DNA of 64,000 nt from Darksidea phi (lineage: Eukaryota; Ascomycota; Dothideomycetes; Pleosporales; Lentitheciaceae): NCBI GenBank assembly GCA_030770425.1, contig JASJFT010000026.1, positions 1 to 64,000 on the forward strand, in the 5' to 3' direction. Position numbers and translations under genes: made by a program. The notes below the pieces were generated by a model. That model did not search any database and was not told the DNA's origin. It worked only from the letters and a program-made list of their open reading frames with translations. Each line of letters begins with the position of its first letter. The stretch's first letter is position 1. Positions 30,960 through 42,398 of this stretch are shown piece by piece.

Positions 30960-32206
30960 ATGCGCGATCCCTTCCCGTTCGCACCGCCCGAATGGCTCGT
31001 ACGCTCCATCCAGCCGATCGCTGACTACTTGTCCCTGAATACACTCCCACTCCACGCCCACGAAGTCCTCTTTGCCTTCTTCCTCTACTACGGAACCAAC
31101 AAGATTGTCTCTCCTGCCTTCTCCAACTATTTCTGGCCCCGGAGATACAACGCCTTCAATGCTCGCACCAAGCTTAACTGGGATGTGCACATTGTGTCGT
31201 TTGTGCAGAGCACATTGATCTGCACGCTGGCTCTGTGGGTCATGTGGAATGATGAGGAGAGGAGCGAGATGGATTATATGGGGAAGGTGCATGGCTATAC
31301 GGGCGCGAGTGGCTTGATTCAGGCGTTTGCGGGGGGTTACTTTCTGTGGGATTTGATGATTACGCTACAGAATATGCATATCTTTGGTCCCGGCATGTTG
31401 GCGCATGCCGTCTCGGCCCTGTTTGTTTTCTCTCTGGGTTTCGTAAGTCCTCCTCTACCTGTCCTTAAGACATTCGGTAGGAGGGATGTACTGACATGCG
31501 TGTGCAGCGACCTTTTGTTAATTACTACGGGCCGACCTTTATCCTCTACGAGCTCTCCTCTCCTTTTCTGAACATCCACTGGATCTGCGACAAGCTCAAC
31601 ATGACGGGCTCGAAGATCCAACTCTATAACGGCATTATCCTCCTGTTCACCTTCTTCAGCTGCCGCCTCTGCTGGGGTACATACCAGTCCGTACGCGTCT
31701 TCTATGACGTGTACCGCGCCATCTTCATCCCTCATCTCGCTTTGAACGACCCTGAGTTCGGAAAACTCAGCAACGGCACCGTGGTAACTGCAAGCAACGT
31801 CCCGCAAAGCGAGATCATGCAGTTCGCAGGCGACAGACAAGTCCCCATCTGGCTCGCTGGCTGCTACCTAGCCTCCAACCTCACGCTTAACGGCCTGAAC
31901 TGGTACTGGTTCGGCAAAATGATCGAGACACTGAGGAAGCGATTCGACCCACCACTCGGCACACGTAGCGTTGAAGAGAAGGAGGCGGCCAAGGAGCCGG
32001 TGCTAGTTGAGGGTACTCATGTGGAGACGCCGCCGCCGAGCTTGCCCACTACTCCGAGGTTAAGCGCGAAGGATGAGGCAAACGATTACATTGGAGCGGT
32101 TAAGCTGGAGAAGAGTGGGAAGCATCTAGAGGTCGAGCGGTTGGAGGTAAGGAAGAGAGTTGGTGGAAAGGGAAATGGGACAATTAGTAGTGCTCCGGCG
32201 GCGTAG
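30960..32206 (+). CDS. TLC (TRAM-LAG1-CLN8) domain membrane protein
   Basis: Exons are 30960-31442 and 31508-32206, with a 65-nt intron that joins FVFSLGF to RPFVNYYGPTFILYELS; total 393 residues. The ATG has context CCGTCATGC. Residues about 40-280 hold six to seven hydrophobic helices with TLC hallmarks: KLNWDVHIVSFVQSTLICTL, GGYFLWDLMITLQN, LAHAVSALFVFSLGF, ELSSPFLNIHWICDKL. The pattern (YYGPTFILYELSSPFLNIHW) is like TMEM56/TLCD proteins rather than ceramide synthases, which carry a different Lag1 motif. The C-terminal 110 residues are charged and cytoplasmic. Likely an ER or plasma-membrane lipid-related protein; activity unknown. Confidence 0.87.
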
Positions 32207-33161
32207 TCGGGTTGGGATCGGGTAGGCTCGTTTCATAAGCAATCACTATTGCTATTCAGTTTGGATATTACGCGGTGGTTTGGTATTGTCTTTATTCGTC
32301 ACGACTTCTACCGCTCTATGTTCTTTTCGCGCGCTTGGTCTTCATTTCGAGTCATCATATACCACCTATGCCAATTTGTGCCCCTGAAGCTTATGCATCG
32401 TGACAACACCGTTGTGCTTCCATTCACCTCCCGGGCCTTCTTTCCCGGTAACAAGTTTTATTACACCGCAACTATCCACAATTTAGATCAGCACACCCCG
32501 CTACTTTATCACAAACAGGCCCAGGTAAGCGAGTAAAGGGACACAGAAAGACAGGCGATTACAAGCACCGGATACAGCACGCTAGGCGTGGAAACATACC
32601 TTGGGCGCCAATAAGACAGCAGAGATACGTCTCTATTGTGAAAGTGCTGCCTCACTTTACTTCTTCAGTGCGAGGCACTGATCATAAGCTTATGAAGGGG
32701 AAGATGCAACACAGCGTCGGTAGATACACTCCAAACATATTTTATGTTCGGGCTCCCGTATCCCAGGTCATTACTAACTCTAGAACCAATGTGCATGTTG
32801 GCATTCACACCCAAGCACACCATGCAGCCGCAAAGCTCGGTGTATTAATCTAAAATGGAGTCGATAGGCAACAGAACAAGACGGTAAGGATTGGATGGAA
32901 GAATGTCACAAGAGCGAGCCTGACAATTTAGATGCAGAGTCAATAAAGGTTTGTTAAAGATCCAGAAAGGTGGTGGGATGTTGGAGGGGATGGGGGATAT
33001 TTGGTAGTCGGGGGGTAGCAAGGAGAGGATGAAGGATTGATGTCGTAATCTTGCTTTCCTACCTCGAGACTAAAGTTACGCCAGTACTCACTGATTCGGT
33101 TTAACAACGCTGATCAGGCTGCTTCTCATATGCACATGTCTTCACCGCTCCATTCCTCTAG
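32207..33161. other. Intergenic, nothing recognised
   Basis: About 950 bp after the TLC gene with two ORFs under 100 codons and no domain. Retroposon copy 3 begins at its right edge. Confidence 0.4.
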
Positions 33162-33462
33162 CTTTTGCTGCACGTATTTGATTTGGATTTGCATAGTAGG
33201 AGTCTCTTTGTAAGGTCCGCACGAAACACAGTAGGAGTTGTACACAGTAGAGGTGCTATACCCACACTTTATACACGATAATAGAGCTGTAGAGCTGTAC
33301 ACAGTACGACGAGGTGATGTTTTGAACATCGAACATTGAGGTGGTTGAGAGACCAACAGCGGTAGCGATGAGTTAGCACACCCACACTACCGCCCACGGT
33401 ATAAAAATTACCTGCGATGATACCAGCATCCCACTCACATCCATCTCTTTTGCTGCACGTAT
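33162..33462 (-). mobile_element. Retroposon copy 3: 269-bp 5'-truncated copy with perfect 16-bp direct repeats
   Basis: Direct repeats CTTTTGCTGCACGTAT at 33162-33177 and 33447-33462 are identical. The body 33178-33446 reads on the minus strand and ends in the family tail (rightward TTGATTTGGATTTGCATAG). It shares the sequences around GGTCCGCACGAAACACA, AGTAGAGGTGCTATACCCAC and GAGACCAACAGCGGTAGCGA with the 1.1-kb copy. Its 5' end is cut at a point well inside that copy. The right repeat is followed by TATAAG. Confidence 0.85.
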
Positions 33463-34702
33463 ATAAGCCCAGAATCTCAAATATAAGATCTATATCAAAT
33501 ACAGTTTCATCCGACGCAAGTGTCGCCGAGAGTCAGTTAGAGAGTAAGCCCTTCCCCCTTCCTTGCTTCCTCTCCTCGCTCGCGCTTACGAAGCCATACA
33601 CTCACCTCCACGCGGTCCCTCAGACACTTCCGAGCTGTCTATCGAAGGATCCGAGGGCTCTATGACGAGCTCGTGGGCAGATATCGACTCCTACGCCGAC
33701 CAAGAAGGGGTACTGTTGACGAAAGAGCTCAATACCGCAAATAGATCTGTCGGACAAGCTTCGCTTAGTCAAAAAGGTTTTCATGTTCCCTCCCATCACA
33801 CCACTAATCGTCGGCTAAAAACACATATTCTATTCTATCGTCCTCGACAGTAGGTTTGGGCATTGGAAATAGACAGGCCGAAATATGTGCTCGTTCTCGG
33901 ATTTCGCATGACGGCGTTGCACTTCATTCATAGTTGCAAGGTAATATCCATATGACAGAGCAAGAGAAAGACTACGGGAGGGGGGAGGTTTAGTAATCCA
34001 CGAAGGCTACTCAACCCGGAGAGAAAAATCCGGTCCGGGCTGATGAGCGCTCGTTTCCCTGTGATCTGACCAGAGACCTGCGAGCGATCAGCCCAGGCAC
34101 TCCTTCAGTTAATACCTTTACGTCACCGAAAAAAAAAAACTAAATGTGATTCAAAAACATTCGGAGTCATCAGGCTCCTTCGAACCCCGATGTTGTTGAA
34201 CAGGCACGGCTGCATGTGGCACAATACCGTTCGCTTGCGCTATGTTTCCCATTCTTAGTTCCTGAGACAAGCTCAAAAGCGAGTATACTCCATAGGAATC
34301 TTTGCCATGAGTACTGTGCCGGAAGGCCATGTTGAAGCTAACAGTTGCACAGCTTTGCCACTTCAGAACCTACCCATTCGCCTACCTCCGTACTTGTACG
34401 GCGCAGTCGCACCACGGCATGCCCAGCGCATTGTCTTGTATACGCCGCTGGATCACGATATATTATTTTCTAGTTTACGGAAATCGCACGTTCAGGAGCG
34501 AGCAGACCGGAAGTCCGGACACAGGAATGCCTCATGACATGAAAAGCAAAGTCGCTTCTCCAGTGTCGATGAAACATAAGTCGAGGATGCAAATGACCGC
34601 CCCAGCCGCAATAACGATACCTTCCTATTTCTCAAATCGCCACCCACTCCTCGTCGCACAGAAGCTAGCTTGATACTGATATCTGCCTCCTCACCGCGAG
34701 AC
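33463..34702. other. Gene-poor region, short ORFs only
   Basis: ORFs at 33417-33665, 33563-33853 and 34307-34673 overlap in different frames and show no domain. A TATATAAG at 33461-33468 could be a promoter element, but no convincing downstream gene was found. Confidence 0.35.
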
Positions 34703-36077
34703 ATGAAAAGGTACGAGCTGTTTAAGCTCGCAGCAGGAGCTTTACTTCTGCATGCTTTTTCATCGGTCAACGAGATAGGCACCCATGCATTTCCAGTCCA
34801 TGCCAACGAAGCTCAAATTGATCACGTTGACTTGGACTTGCATTGCCAGGGCTTAAGGCTCACAGGTATATATTATGCCAGCGAAGGCAGATCGAACATA
34901 GGACTAATGTCACATAGAAAGGTTGCATGGGATACAGTACTCATGTTCTTCCAAGCGCCTAATCCAAAGATCAGCCAAATCTATCCCACACACTGTCGCC
35001 GTCGAATCCATCGATGACCATCTTGCGGTCCTTGCTCGAGCTCTGCCGTGACTACTTGGGAGAGGAAAGCCTAAGTCACCATCGGGTCTTTCTACGCACC
35101 CAAATGCACCAGGCAGTGATACTCCTGGTGCTCTTCAGCCTGGACTTAGACCCGATGCACCCGGAGAACCAAGCGGCTCGCCCGCTGGCGCGCCTGACAG
35201 ACTTACTGGCGACCCGTCTAGAAATCCTCAGAATGACAAGCAAGATCCAATTGAGCCCCCAATAATGGAACCGCCACCCCCCGGCCCATTGATGAACGCT
35301 CCGATTCCCGGTAACCCGTCACGTAACGATCCCTTGACTAATGATCCGTCACCTTCCGATCTGGCGAACAACAATCCGAGCTGTCTGATGCAGAGGTCGC
35401 TAAATTAACTGAAGAGCATTGGAGAGTCAACAATGGCGACGGCGGCATGTTTTTGCCAAACCAAGCTAGGGATACGTTCGCCGCAGTCGCTCAAAAGAAG
35501 GCATCAGTCGGGAGCATCGACATTGACGATCCCGCGCTCGCCGGTAAGGGTCAAGCCGTAATCAAAAATCGCAAGGGCGGCCAGAATGTCAATCCAACAT
35601 ATATGCGAGACGTGGCTCCGGGTGAGGCTAGGACGTACTGGCTTGGAATGAACCTAGCCAAGCAAGAGGAAACATTCAACAGGATGAGCTACGCATACGC
35701 TAATTGGGCCAAGGGCGATAACTTCTATGTTATCACTAAGCCCGGAGTAGATGTCGTAAGACCATACCCTGATCGAGTAAGTTTTCACACCTAGTCTAGA
35801 ATATCCTTGGTTAATCACCTTTCTTCAGGTCGGAAATTTCGGTGCCTACGAATGGCCATACCTCACAAAATACCAGCCAGAAATGGGACGGCATAGGTTC
35901 GGTGCTGTATATAGCGTCGATACTCAGAACGACGGCTCTGCAGTGGTCCTACCGGAGCCATATTGGAAGGCGCCTGATCCTCAGCCAGTCCAGGAACCCC
36001 AGCCTCTTTGGCTGCTTGACAATAGCAATCTTGATCCGAACCCACTGGATCGAAGGGCAATTCGTAGCATGCTGTGA
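34703..36077 (+). pseudogene. Decayed secreted proline-rich protein gene (one stop, one frameshift)
   Basis: The ATG at 34703 opens MKRYELFKLAAGALLLHAFS, a plausible signal peptide. A GT..AG intron (34866-34917) restores the frame. The reading then meets TGA at 35049-35051 and continues in the same frame through about 100 codons rich in Pro, Gly, Asn and Asp, such as PGSDTPGALQPGLRPDAPGE. Near 35371-35380 the frame shifts by one base into an open frame (from ELSDAEVAKLTEEHW) that runs through a 52-nt intron (35777-35828) to TGA at 36075-36077. A C-to-T change (CGA to TGA) explains the stop; the frameshift may be real or a sequencing error. The C-terminal 200 residues (for example ARTYWLGMNLAKQEETFN) look conserved, but I do not recognise the family. 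Confidence 0.55.
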
Positions 36078-36717
36078 GAAGTGCTGAGTAGGAATGAGAT
36101 GCCTCGAGGCTGCTAAAGATGGCAGTACTACCTGTGAAAAGGTTAGGCGTTCACTTGAGCATGGCTGCACATGCAAAATAGCACTATTTCTGCATGAAGG
36201 AGGAGGGAGCGTTGCCAACCAGACCATGGCCCCACATTTCCAGGCTTGAACCATGGTACAGTGGCCTAATATTTTATTTTATTTTATTTTATTTTTGCTG
36301 TCTCTTTTTCTCTCGGTATTTTCTGCTTTTCATTCTCTTCGCCTTCATTCCTCTCTGCCACTTTAGGCTCCAGATTCTTTTTCTTTCGCATGTTCTTTGT
36401 ATTCATCCACAGATGTGGGCGTCTGTTTCTCCAAACTCTTTATTTTTTATGGTCCTGTACATTTGGTATTTTTTCTACACTTTGAATTGTTTCCCGCCAT
36501 TGTGGGATTATTCTTCTACTGTTAATTACTAGATTTAGCTTGTCTTTAATTCAAAACTTACTTTTAGATGTGTAGCTTCAGATTTGACATGTTTCTGAAA
36601 ATATCACATGGACAGTGAAGCATAATAGCGGCCAGTGGTGTGCTAGGTCGGTAAAACGAGCTTGCAGGTTCATTATACTACGACCATATCTCTAAACTTT
36701 TTCGCAATTGTCCAGTA
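36078..36717. other. AT-rich intergenic region
   Basis: T-rich sequence with a pentanucleotide microsatellite at 36271-36295; no gene. A 112-codon ORF (36194-36532) is almost all Phe/Leu and results from the T-richness. Confidence 0.5.
36271..36295 (+). repeat. Microsatellite (ATTTT)5
   Basis: Five perfect ATTTT units in the intergenic region downstream of the carboxylesterase gene. Confidence 0.9.
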
Positions 36718-38784
36718 TTACTTACCGCCGTTCAGATAATAGTCAAGCCCATACCCAAGCCACTTGCATTGCTCAACGTCCACAAACCCACCTCTACTCC
36801 CAGGATAGTCAAAATGTCTAATCTCTCCTCTCTCCCCCGTCACCGCTCCCCAACGTCCCGTCTTCCTCACCGCCTCAGAAACCTTATCATACCCCCTAAC
36901 CCTCAAGTACTCCGGATCTGGATTTGTGTCTCCCGTCTTCGTAAAGCTGGCAAAATAGCTCGACACCAATTGCACCGAATACAAGTCTGCCGGTTCTCGA
37001 ATGCTACTCAAGGTGCCGAAAATCCACGCTACCTCGGCACCATGGAAACGGAAGTAGGGATTCTTTGGGTCGTCATTTGCGGGTCCGCCGATGTTGTTGG
37101 GGTCATACCCGCCCTTTGTGCGTTCAAACTGGTAGTAGTACGCTTTGTCGAAGGCGCCAGTTGAGATGCCAGCGTAGGCGGTGGCTTGGTCAATACAACG
37201 GAAGGTTTTGTCCGTTGCGATTCTTTGCGAGACATTGAAGGAGTCTAAGGTAAGATTTCCAGTATTGTATAAAGGAAAAAGGTTTGAGTCGATGATTCTT
37301 TGTGCCCATGTTGAGTTAATTCCTAGGGCGGCTTGCAGCCCCTGAGTGTGGTTTGAGATAGGCGTTTTAGGGTATGTAGAGAATGAAGCGCCGTCATCCC
37401 GAGTCACACCGAGGACAACGGGGACGTGTGCTGTGCTAGCATTGCGGGTTGAGAGGATAAGATTGGGCGTATTGACGTACTTGCCATCCTGGACCACGTA
37501 GCGTGCGACCGTGGGAAGAGATACGAGTCGCAGCGCAGGAACTTGTTCGAGGCAAGAGATCTGGGTTGAAAGATCACCGGTAGTACAGTTCGCAGCAGAG
37601 AAGATTTGCGGACCTGCTACGCTGTACGATTGGTTTACTGTGTAGTAAGTCGAATATGTCGTGCCATAGTCGCCGTTGAGACCTAATGTTACGCCGCCTC
37701 CTAGATTCGATACGAGGACCGCTCCTTGGTATTTTCCAATTGCTTGAGGCGAACCCAGAAGCGCTCGAACCGAACCGGCACCAGCTGATCCACCAACAAT
37801 AGTGATCTGTTTGGGGTCGCCACCAAATGAAGCGATGTTCGCAATGGTCCAATCCAGAGCAACGATCTGGTCAGCAATACCGAAATTGCCAGAGATGTTG
37901 GTGCCTGGTATAGCGAGGAAACCGAGAGTCGAAAGCCGATAGTTGAAAGAGACCACAACAATGTCCTCTTTGCTGACTAGGTTGCCGCCGTCTGACACTG
38001 GGTCCGCACCAGTACCTCCTGTAAAGCCGCCACCGTGAATCCAAAACATAACGGGGCGCAAGTTCTTCTGCGAACCAGCTTTGGGAACATACGGCGTCTG
38101 AATGTTCAAAAACAAACAGTCTTCACTTCCCGACTCACCTTGTGCACATTGAGGTCCATACGACGTAGCCTGGATGGTTTGGTTCTTTTTCGAATAAAGT
38201 GAGGAGTACTTCCAGCGTCGAGGGGTGTCGGCGTACGGGATCCCCTGAAATCGAAACGACTTTTGGTTGCGATAGCCGACAAAAGTATTGCCTCCAGACG
38301 CTACGGCAATCTGACTACCGTTGATTGCCCCGGTACTTGACGAGCCGTTGTTCGCAGACTGCGTGCATAGGACTGGAAGCTGCCGTTGGTCATATGCTGA
38401 TGTCGAAGCAAAGCTGAGCTGGCCATCAACGGCAACAGTACCATTCTCGATATAGAAGCCACTGTCCGTGCTGAAGTACTCGGCATAGTCTTGGTACGAC
38501 AATGCGTGGATGAAATCCGCTTTGTAGTTTTGTAGCGTCGACTTTGGGAGGAGTTTTTCGTTTAGAGAAGCGCAGGCGGTGGCGGCATTAAGTTGAGAGA
38601 CGGCATCGAGGATGATTGCTCCGACATGGTTAGTATCGTCCGATCTGTTCAAATTGTTTTGGTAGATCAGGGTCAACGATGTCTCAGCGTTTGAGACATC
38701 TGTTGTAGCTCGTAAGCTCAGAGGCTTGGACTGCGTGAGGGCTATTAGGCTAGCCGCTACAGCCACAACAGTTGCAAGAACCAT
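36718..38784 (-). CDS. Secreted type-B carboxylesterase (alpha/beta hydrolase)
   Basis: Single exon, 688 residues, starting with a signal peptide (MVLATVVAVAASLIALTQS). After a ~165-residue N-terminal extension, unusual for the family, the esterase core begins FVGYRNQKSFRFQGIPYADT. It has the disulfide segment SEDCLFLNIQTP, the oxyanion-hole stretch FWIHGGGFTGG, and the nucleophile elbow GGSAGAG with Ser333 (most relatives have GESAGG/A). The His is about residue 581 (FRFHGAEVAW); an acidic candidate is Asp463/464 (TRDDGASF). At least a dozen N-glycosylation sites support secretion. Fungal members hydrolyse lipids, feruloyl or other plant esters; the substrate cannot be read from sequence. 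The N-terminal extension is the main oddity. Confidence 0.9.
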   Translation of the reverse strand: MVLATVVAVAASLIALTQSKPLSLRATTDVSNAETSLTLIYQNNLNRSDDTNHVGAIILDAVSQLNAATACASLNEKLLPKSTLQNYKADFIHALSYQDYAEYFSTDSGFYIENGTVAVDGQLSFASTSAYDQRQLPVLCTQSANNGSSSTGAINGSQIAVASGGNTFVGYRNQKSFRFQGIPYADTPRRWKYSSLYSKKNQTIQATSYGPQCAQGESGSEDCLFLNIQTPYVPKAGSQKNLRPVMFWIHGGGFTGGTGADPVSDGGNLVSKEDIVVVSFNYRLSTLGFLAIPGTNISGNFGIADQIVALDWTIANIASFGGDPKQITIVGGSAGAGSVRALLGSPQAIGKYQGAVLVSNLGGGVTLGLNGDYGTTYSTYYTVNQSYSVAGPQIFSAANCTTGDLSTQISCLEQVPALRLVSLPTVARYVVQDGKYVNTPNLILSTRNASTAHVPVVLGVTRDDGASFSTYPKTPISNHTQGLQAALGINSTWAQRIIDSNLFPLYNTGNLTLDSFNVSQRIATDKTFRCIDQATAYAGISTGAFDKAYYYQFERTKGGYDPNNIGGPANDDPKNPYFRFHGAEVAWIFGTLSSIREPADLYSVQLVSSYFASFTKTGDTNPDPEYLRVRGYDKVSEAVRKTGRWGAVTGERGEIRHFDYPGSRGGFVDVEQCKWLGYGLDYYLNGGK

Positions 38785-39799
38785 CGTCCTCGCGGGGACT
38801 CGGACAAAGGCGTGGGGATAGAACGGTAAATATGGAGACCCAGCGGCTTATGAAGCTTGGGGCGGAACCACCGTGACATCTTTATATGCCCAATGAATTG
38901 TTCCGGTAACCCGGCAGAGTGATCATAGATTTCATAGGCTACCTGTACGCTAGTGGTTAGCAAGGATTTAGATGAAGACATTGGAAATAAGCATTCTAGA
39001 GCGTGCTGCTACCCGGGGACTCAAACATAGCAGATCATGTCTCGGCAGGGGCACATAGAACCCCGCAGCGTATAGTAGTCTTTGCAACTCTCTTGACCAT
39101 GGACGAATAGCGACTAATGACGCACGCACGAGAGGGTTACATGCTCTGCTCTTCTTCATTCCCAGATCGTTATCCACCACATATTTCCTTGGGTATTCCA
39201 CAGTAAGATGTAGAGCAACTATCGCATGCTGAACTAGAGCTGCTCTATCTCCATCGGCTTTGGAAATAATACGCCTCCGCTGGATTTGCCATCGCAGAGG
39301 GGTCAACGCAGTTTAGCCGATTAGGCATATTGTGAGATGCCGCGGCCCCTCAGGGCTCCGACTTTGCTAATGTGAAATCTATGACGCGCTCCTCGGCGCA
39401 TATGCGAACGAATTTATAGAAATAGTTGTTACAGATACGAAAGATGCCGCAGTAGTTGAGGCTGAAATGTCAAACTTCCCGCTATGCTCTTTAAAGCTTA
39501 GCGCCATCTCCACGTTCCATCCACCCATGATGAGTAGGAGTAGTGAATCTCGGTTTTTGCTAGCTCAATGAAGCAGGACACTAAAATCTTGGAATTAACT
39601 ATTGAGAATCTGAAATTAAATATAATGGGACGCGGTGCGCCGGGGCCGGATTAGCCTAGTACCTCTAATAGTAGTCTTTTGCTCTATTCGCTTGCCAGGA
39701 AAAAAGTTCATGCCACGCACATTGTGTCCAAACCAACGATACCAATGCCAAATCCGAACGCTATGCCAAAAGCCAAACACAAAAGGGAATCTCAACAAA
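38785..39799. promoter_or_regulatory. Intergenic between carboxylesterase start and molybdate transporter stop
   Basis: About 1 kb with the esterase promoter at its left end. Short ORFs only, nothing recognised. Confidence 0.4.
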
Positions 39800-41197
39800 T
39801 CAAGCAACTCTATCCGACTCCTCATGTGCCAACAGTCCAGTCCCTTCCTCAGGCCGATGTGCAAAGCTTCGCCAAAAAGCTCTCCCCTGGCGTCGTTCCC
39901 TCCATTCAACCACACGTTTAGCAGCTTTGAAACTCCATGACCACGTGAGCCCAACAATAAACCCCACTGCGTCATTTCTGAATGCGACCAAGGTAGCAAC
40001 GGTAACAAGCATAATCATCCACCTCTCTTTCTTTTCGACATCATCCAACTCTTTCAGACTCTTGCCGTCCCACGGGCTGTTGCGTTCCAAGACCCGCAAA
40101 TCGCTTGCATCGGTGTTGACGGTCTCGCCAACTTTGGCAAGCTCGATTCCAGCAGCGAGAACGAGAACGCCAAGAAGAGACTTCGGTATCCCTGAAAGAA
40201 TATTGACGATATGGTCGGGTTGAAACAGTGCAATCAAACCGAGGATGAACTTCGCGAGGCCAAGAAAGATTATGCTTGAGCCACTGCGAGCGCCGAATCG
40301 ATATTGCCCTGCAAGACCCCCTGAGCCATGGCACGCTGGCATCCCGCCGAACCAGCAGGCAACGAGATTGATTGCCGCAACTGAGATTCCGAGCTCCGTC
40401 ACTGTCGGAGCCGTCGGATAAGGAGGCGAAGGTAGGAGGTCCGACGCAAGTGCTGAGGCGGCGATGACGGAGTTGAGAATTGTCAATGGTAGCTGTCCTA
40501 GCGCTGCCGTCGTAGTAGCCTTCCAAAAGTCATGTCTAGAAGGATGAATGATAGGAATCGCAGTAACAGCTGGGACAGACGTGTTGTCGCTCGGAGAGAG
40601 TAGTGACAGGAGTACGCCAATGGTGAAAACTATTAAAGCGTATGGCAGCCTCGGGTAGGCGAAGGTGAGGAGCAGTAGGACCACCGCTGCGATGGCCCAT
40701 AGCAGATTGTCGCCCCACCATGGACCAGTCCAGCTTAACGGCACTAGCATTTTCGATCCAGCGCTCAGGCACAAGGAGAGGCCAGCTCCTACTTGGATGC
40801 CCTTGACCACAGGAACGGGTGTAACGCGATTCGCCCAATTTAACAACCCAGTTACACTGAAAATGCCGACTAGAGTAGCGACTACTACGCCTGCAGCGGC
40901 ATTCTCTTCCAGCGTGAACTTTCTCGCGATCGCAACCGCTGCTATTGCCTTCATGGGCTGTACTGGTATAGGTATACCGAATGCGACTCCAGTAAAAACG
41001 TTGGCAGCTCCTGTAAAGAGTAACGTTGCCGGAAGAGAAATAGACCCTGTAATGACGAGCGCCGTCATAAGTGGTAGTAGCGTCCCCAAGTCTCCAAGAG
41101 ACCCCGAGAGCTCATCGAGCGGCGAGGATCTGATTGTTTCGACATTGTGTCTGTAGATTTTTCGAAGGTGGGGCAGCGGGTTCGCATTTGAAACCAT
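39800..41197 (-). CDS. Molybdate transporter, MOT1 family
   Basis: Single exon, 465 residues, with 10-12 hydrophobic helices. It has both conserved MOT1 motifs: SGSLGDLGTLLPLM in the first helix and PIPVQPMKAIAAVAIA in the third, plus ACWFGGMPACHGSGGLAGQY, the SulP-like loop seen in this family. It lacks the STAS domain of sulfate permeases. The family moves molybdate at nanomolar levels across the plasma or vacuolar membrane, supplying cofactor for nitrate reductase and xanthine dehydrogenase. No molybdenum-enzyme gene is adjacent. The C-terminal ~30 residues are hydrophilic (EWRERRQGRAFWRSFAHRPE). Confidence 0.92.
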   Translation of the reverse strand: MVSNANPLPHLRKIYRHNVETIRSSPLDELSGSLGDLGTLLPLMTALVITGSISLPATLLFTGAANVFTGVAFGIPIPVQPMKAIAAVAIARKFTLEENAAAGVVVATLVGIFSVTGLLNWANRVTPVPVVKGIQVGAGLSLCLSAGSKMLVPLSWTGPWWGDNLLWAIAAVVLLLLTFAYPRLPYALIVFTIGVLLSLLSPSDNTSVPAVTAIPIIHPSRHDFWKATTTAALGQLPLTILNSVIAASALASDLLPSPPYPTAPTVTELGISVAAINLVACWFGGMPACHGSGGLAGQYRFGARSGSSIIFLGLAKFILGLIALFQPDHIVNILSGIPKSLLGVLVLAAGIELAKVGETVNTDASDLRVLERNSPWDGKSLKELDDVEKKERWMIMLVTVATLVAFRNDAVGFIVGLTWSWSFKAAKRVVEWRERRQGRAFWRSFAHRPEEGTGLLAHEESDRVA

Positions 41198-42398
41198 CGT
41201 TAAGGACGCCAGAGAACGAAGGAATGGCGATAACTAGAAGACTAGGACGTAGGAAACGGGTATCATGCTGGAAGTAGGAATACCAAAGGTGAGATGGACC
41301 TTCGGTCTCGGAAAAGGTCGGAGATCAACAAGCTTCAGCCACGCGTGCGCGTCACACGATGTGCACACGTGTATGCCGGTGCCAGATAAGCAAGGCGTAA
41401 GCCGCGAACGGGATAGCGGGCTGTCGTGGCACGGCCGTGAGGGGTGAATGTTAGTTAGCGCTGTTATCGATGGAGTTGAGATGCTGGCCGTTGGGATAAG
41501 TTCGCGTTGCCGACGGACCGTTGCCACATCAGACGGCTGCAATCAATGCATGTTACACAGCTGCCTAAAGGAGCAGTTTCGCTTGAAACGGCATAGCGCA
41601 ACCTCCAACACCTACACCTTATATCTTATTCGTTGCCGCCATAAGGCGATTCGTTCTAGTCCCCTTAATTGTCTGTCCGAAAACTAGTACAAATGGAGCT
41701 ATCAATACAAAGCAATGCTCCGATTTTACGCCTCAGTGGACATCTACGTGCCTCACCAATCCTTACTCCCGCATACATAATGCTTACTCTACCCTCTAAA
41801 CGGAACATGTTATCCGGCCCATTGTGCTTCACCAAACTGCAATTAATTGCATAGTTGTATGGACAAACAAGGATTAGGCACTCGGTCGATTGTGTCTATT
41901 TGTCCCGAGTAAGTTGAACGTGGAGATGAGGCTTGCGATCAGATCTTGAATATATTGGTTACATATAGATTTAACCACTAAAGTATTATAATCACAGTTC
42001 CATGAAATGCGTCTATTCCGCATAATCACGGAACATGGGTTTCCCTAGACTTAAGAGTTGCTATCATCGAAGTTCGCTCTTGCCAATACCCTTCCATCTA
42101 TCACGTGGCCTTTTGGCGAAAGGCCTCGAGATACTTGGACATAACTAAGAGTGAAACTATCGGAACCTGGGTACAAAATCGGGTTTAAACGGATAAGATG
42201 GGCAAATCGTCACTAACTTGGGCGTAGCTTTTACTATATACACCCCATTCTGGTGCTCGTTCATCGAGGGATTGTTTTTGACTCGAAGCTGCATTCGATT
42301 TCTCAAGTATCGTTTCACCAATAAAAATTTTAATTCCCATCTGCTATCAACTCTTATCCTTTCTCCCATCTTCGCAAAGCCGCTTTCTCCCCATCAGA
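41198..42398. other. Intergenic, nothing recognised
   Basis: Contains the transporter promoter near 41200-41450. Beyond about 41550 composition turns AT-rich; no gene or repeat identified. Confidence 0.4.

Noticed and set aside
30702..31292. 196-codon minus-strand ORF
   Set aside because: It overlaps the first exon of the TLC-domain gene, whose plus-strand reading is clearly the coding one.
36194..36532. 112-codon Phe/Leu-rich ORF as a membrane protein
   Set aside because: It is produced by T-rich intergenic DNA around an (ATTTT)5 microsatellite.
36718..41197. Biosynthetic or nutrient gene cluster combining the carboxylesterase and the molybdate transporter
   Set aside because: No linking enzymes or shared pathway; adjacency alone is not evidence.
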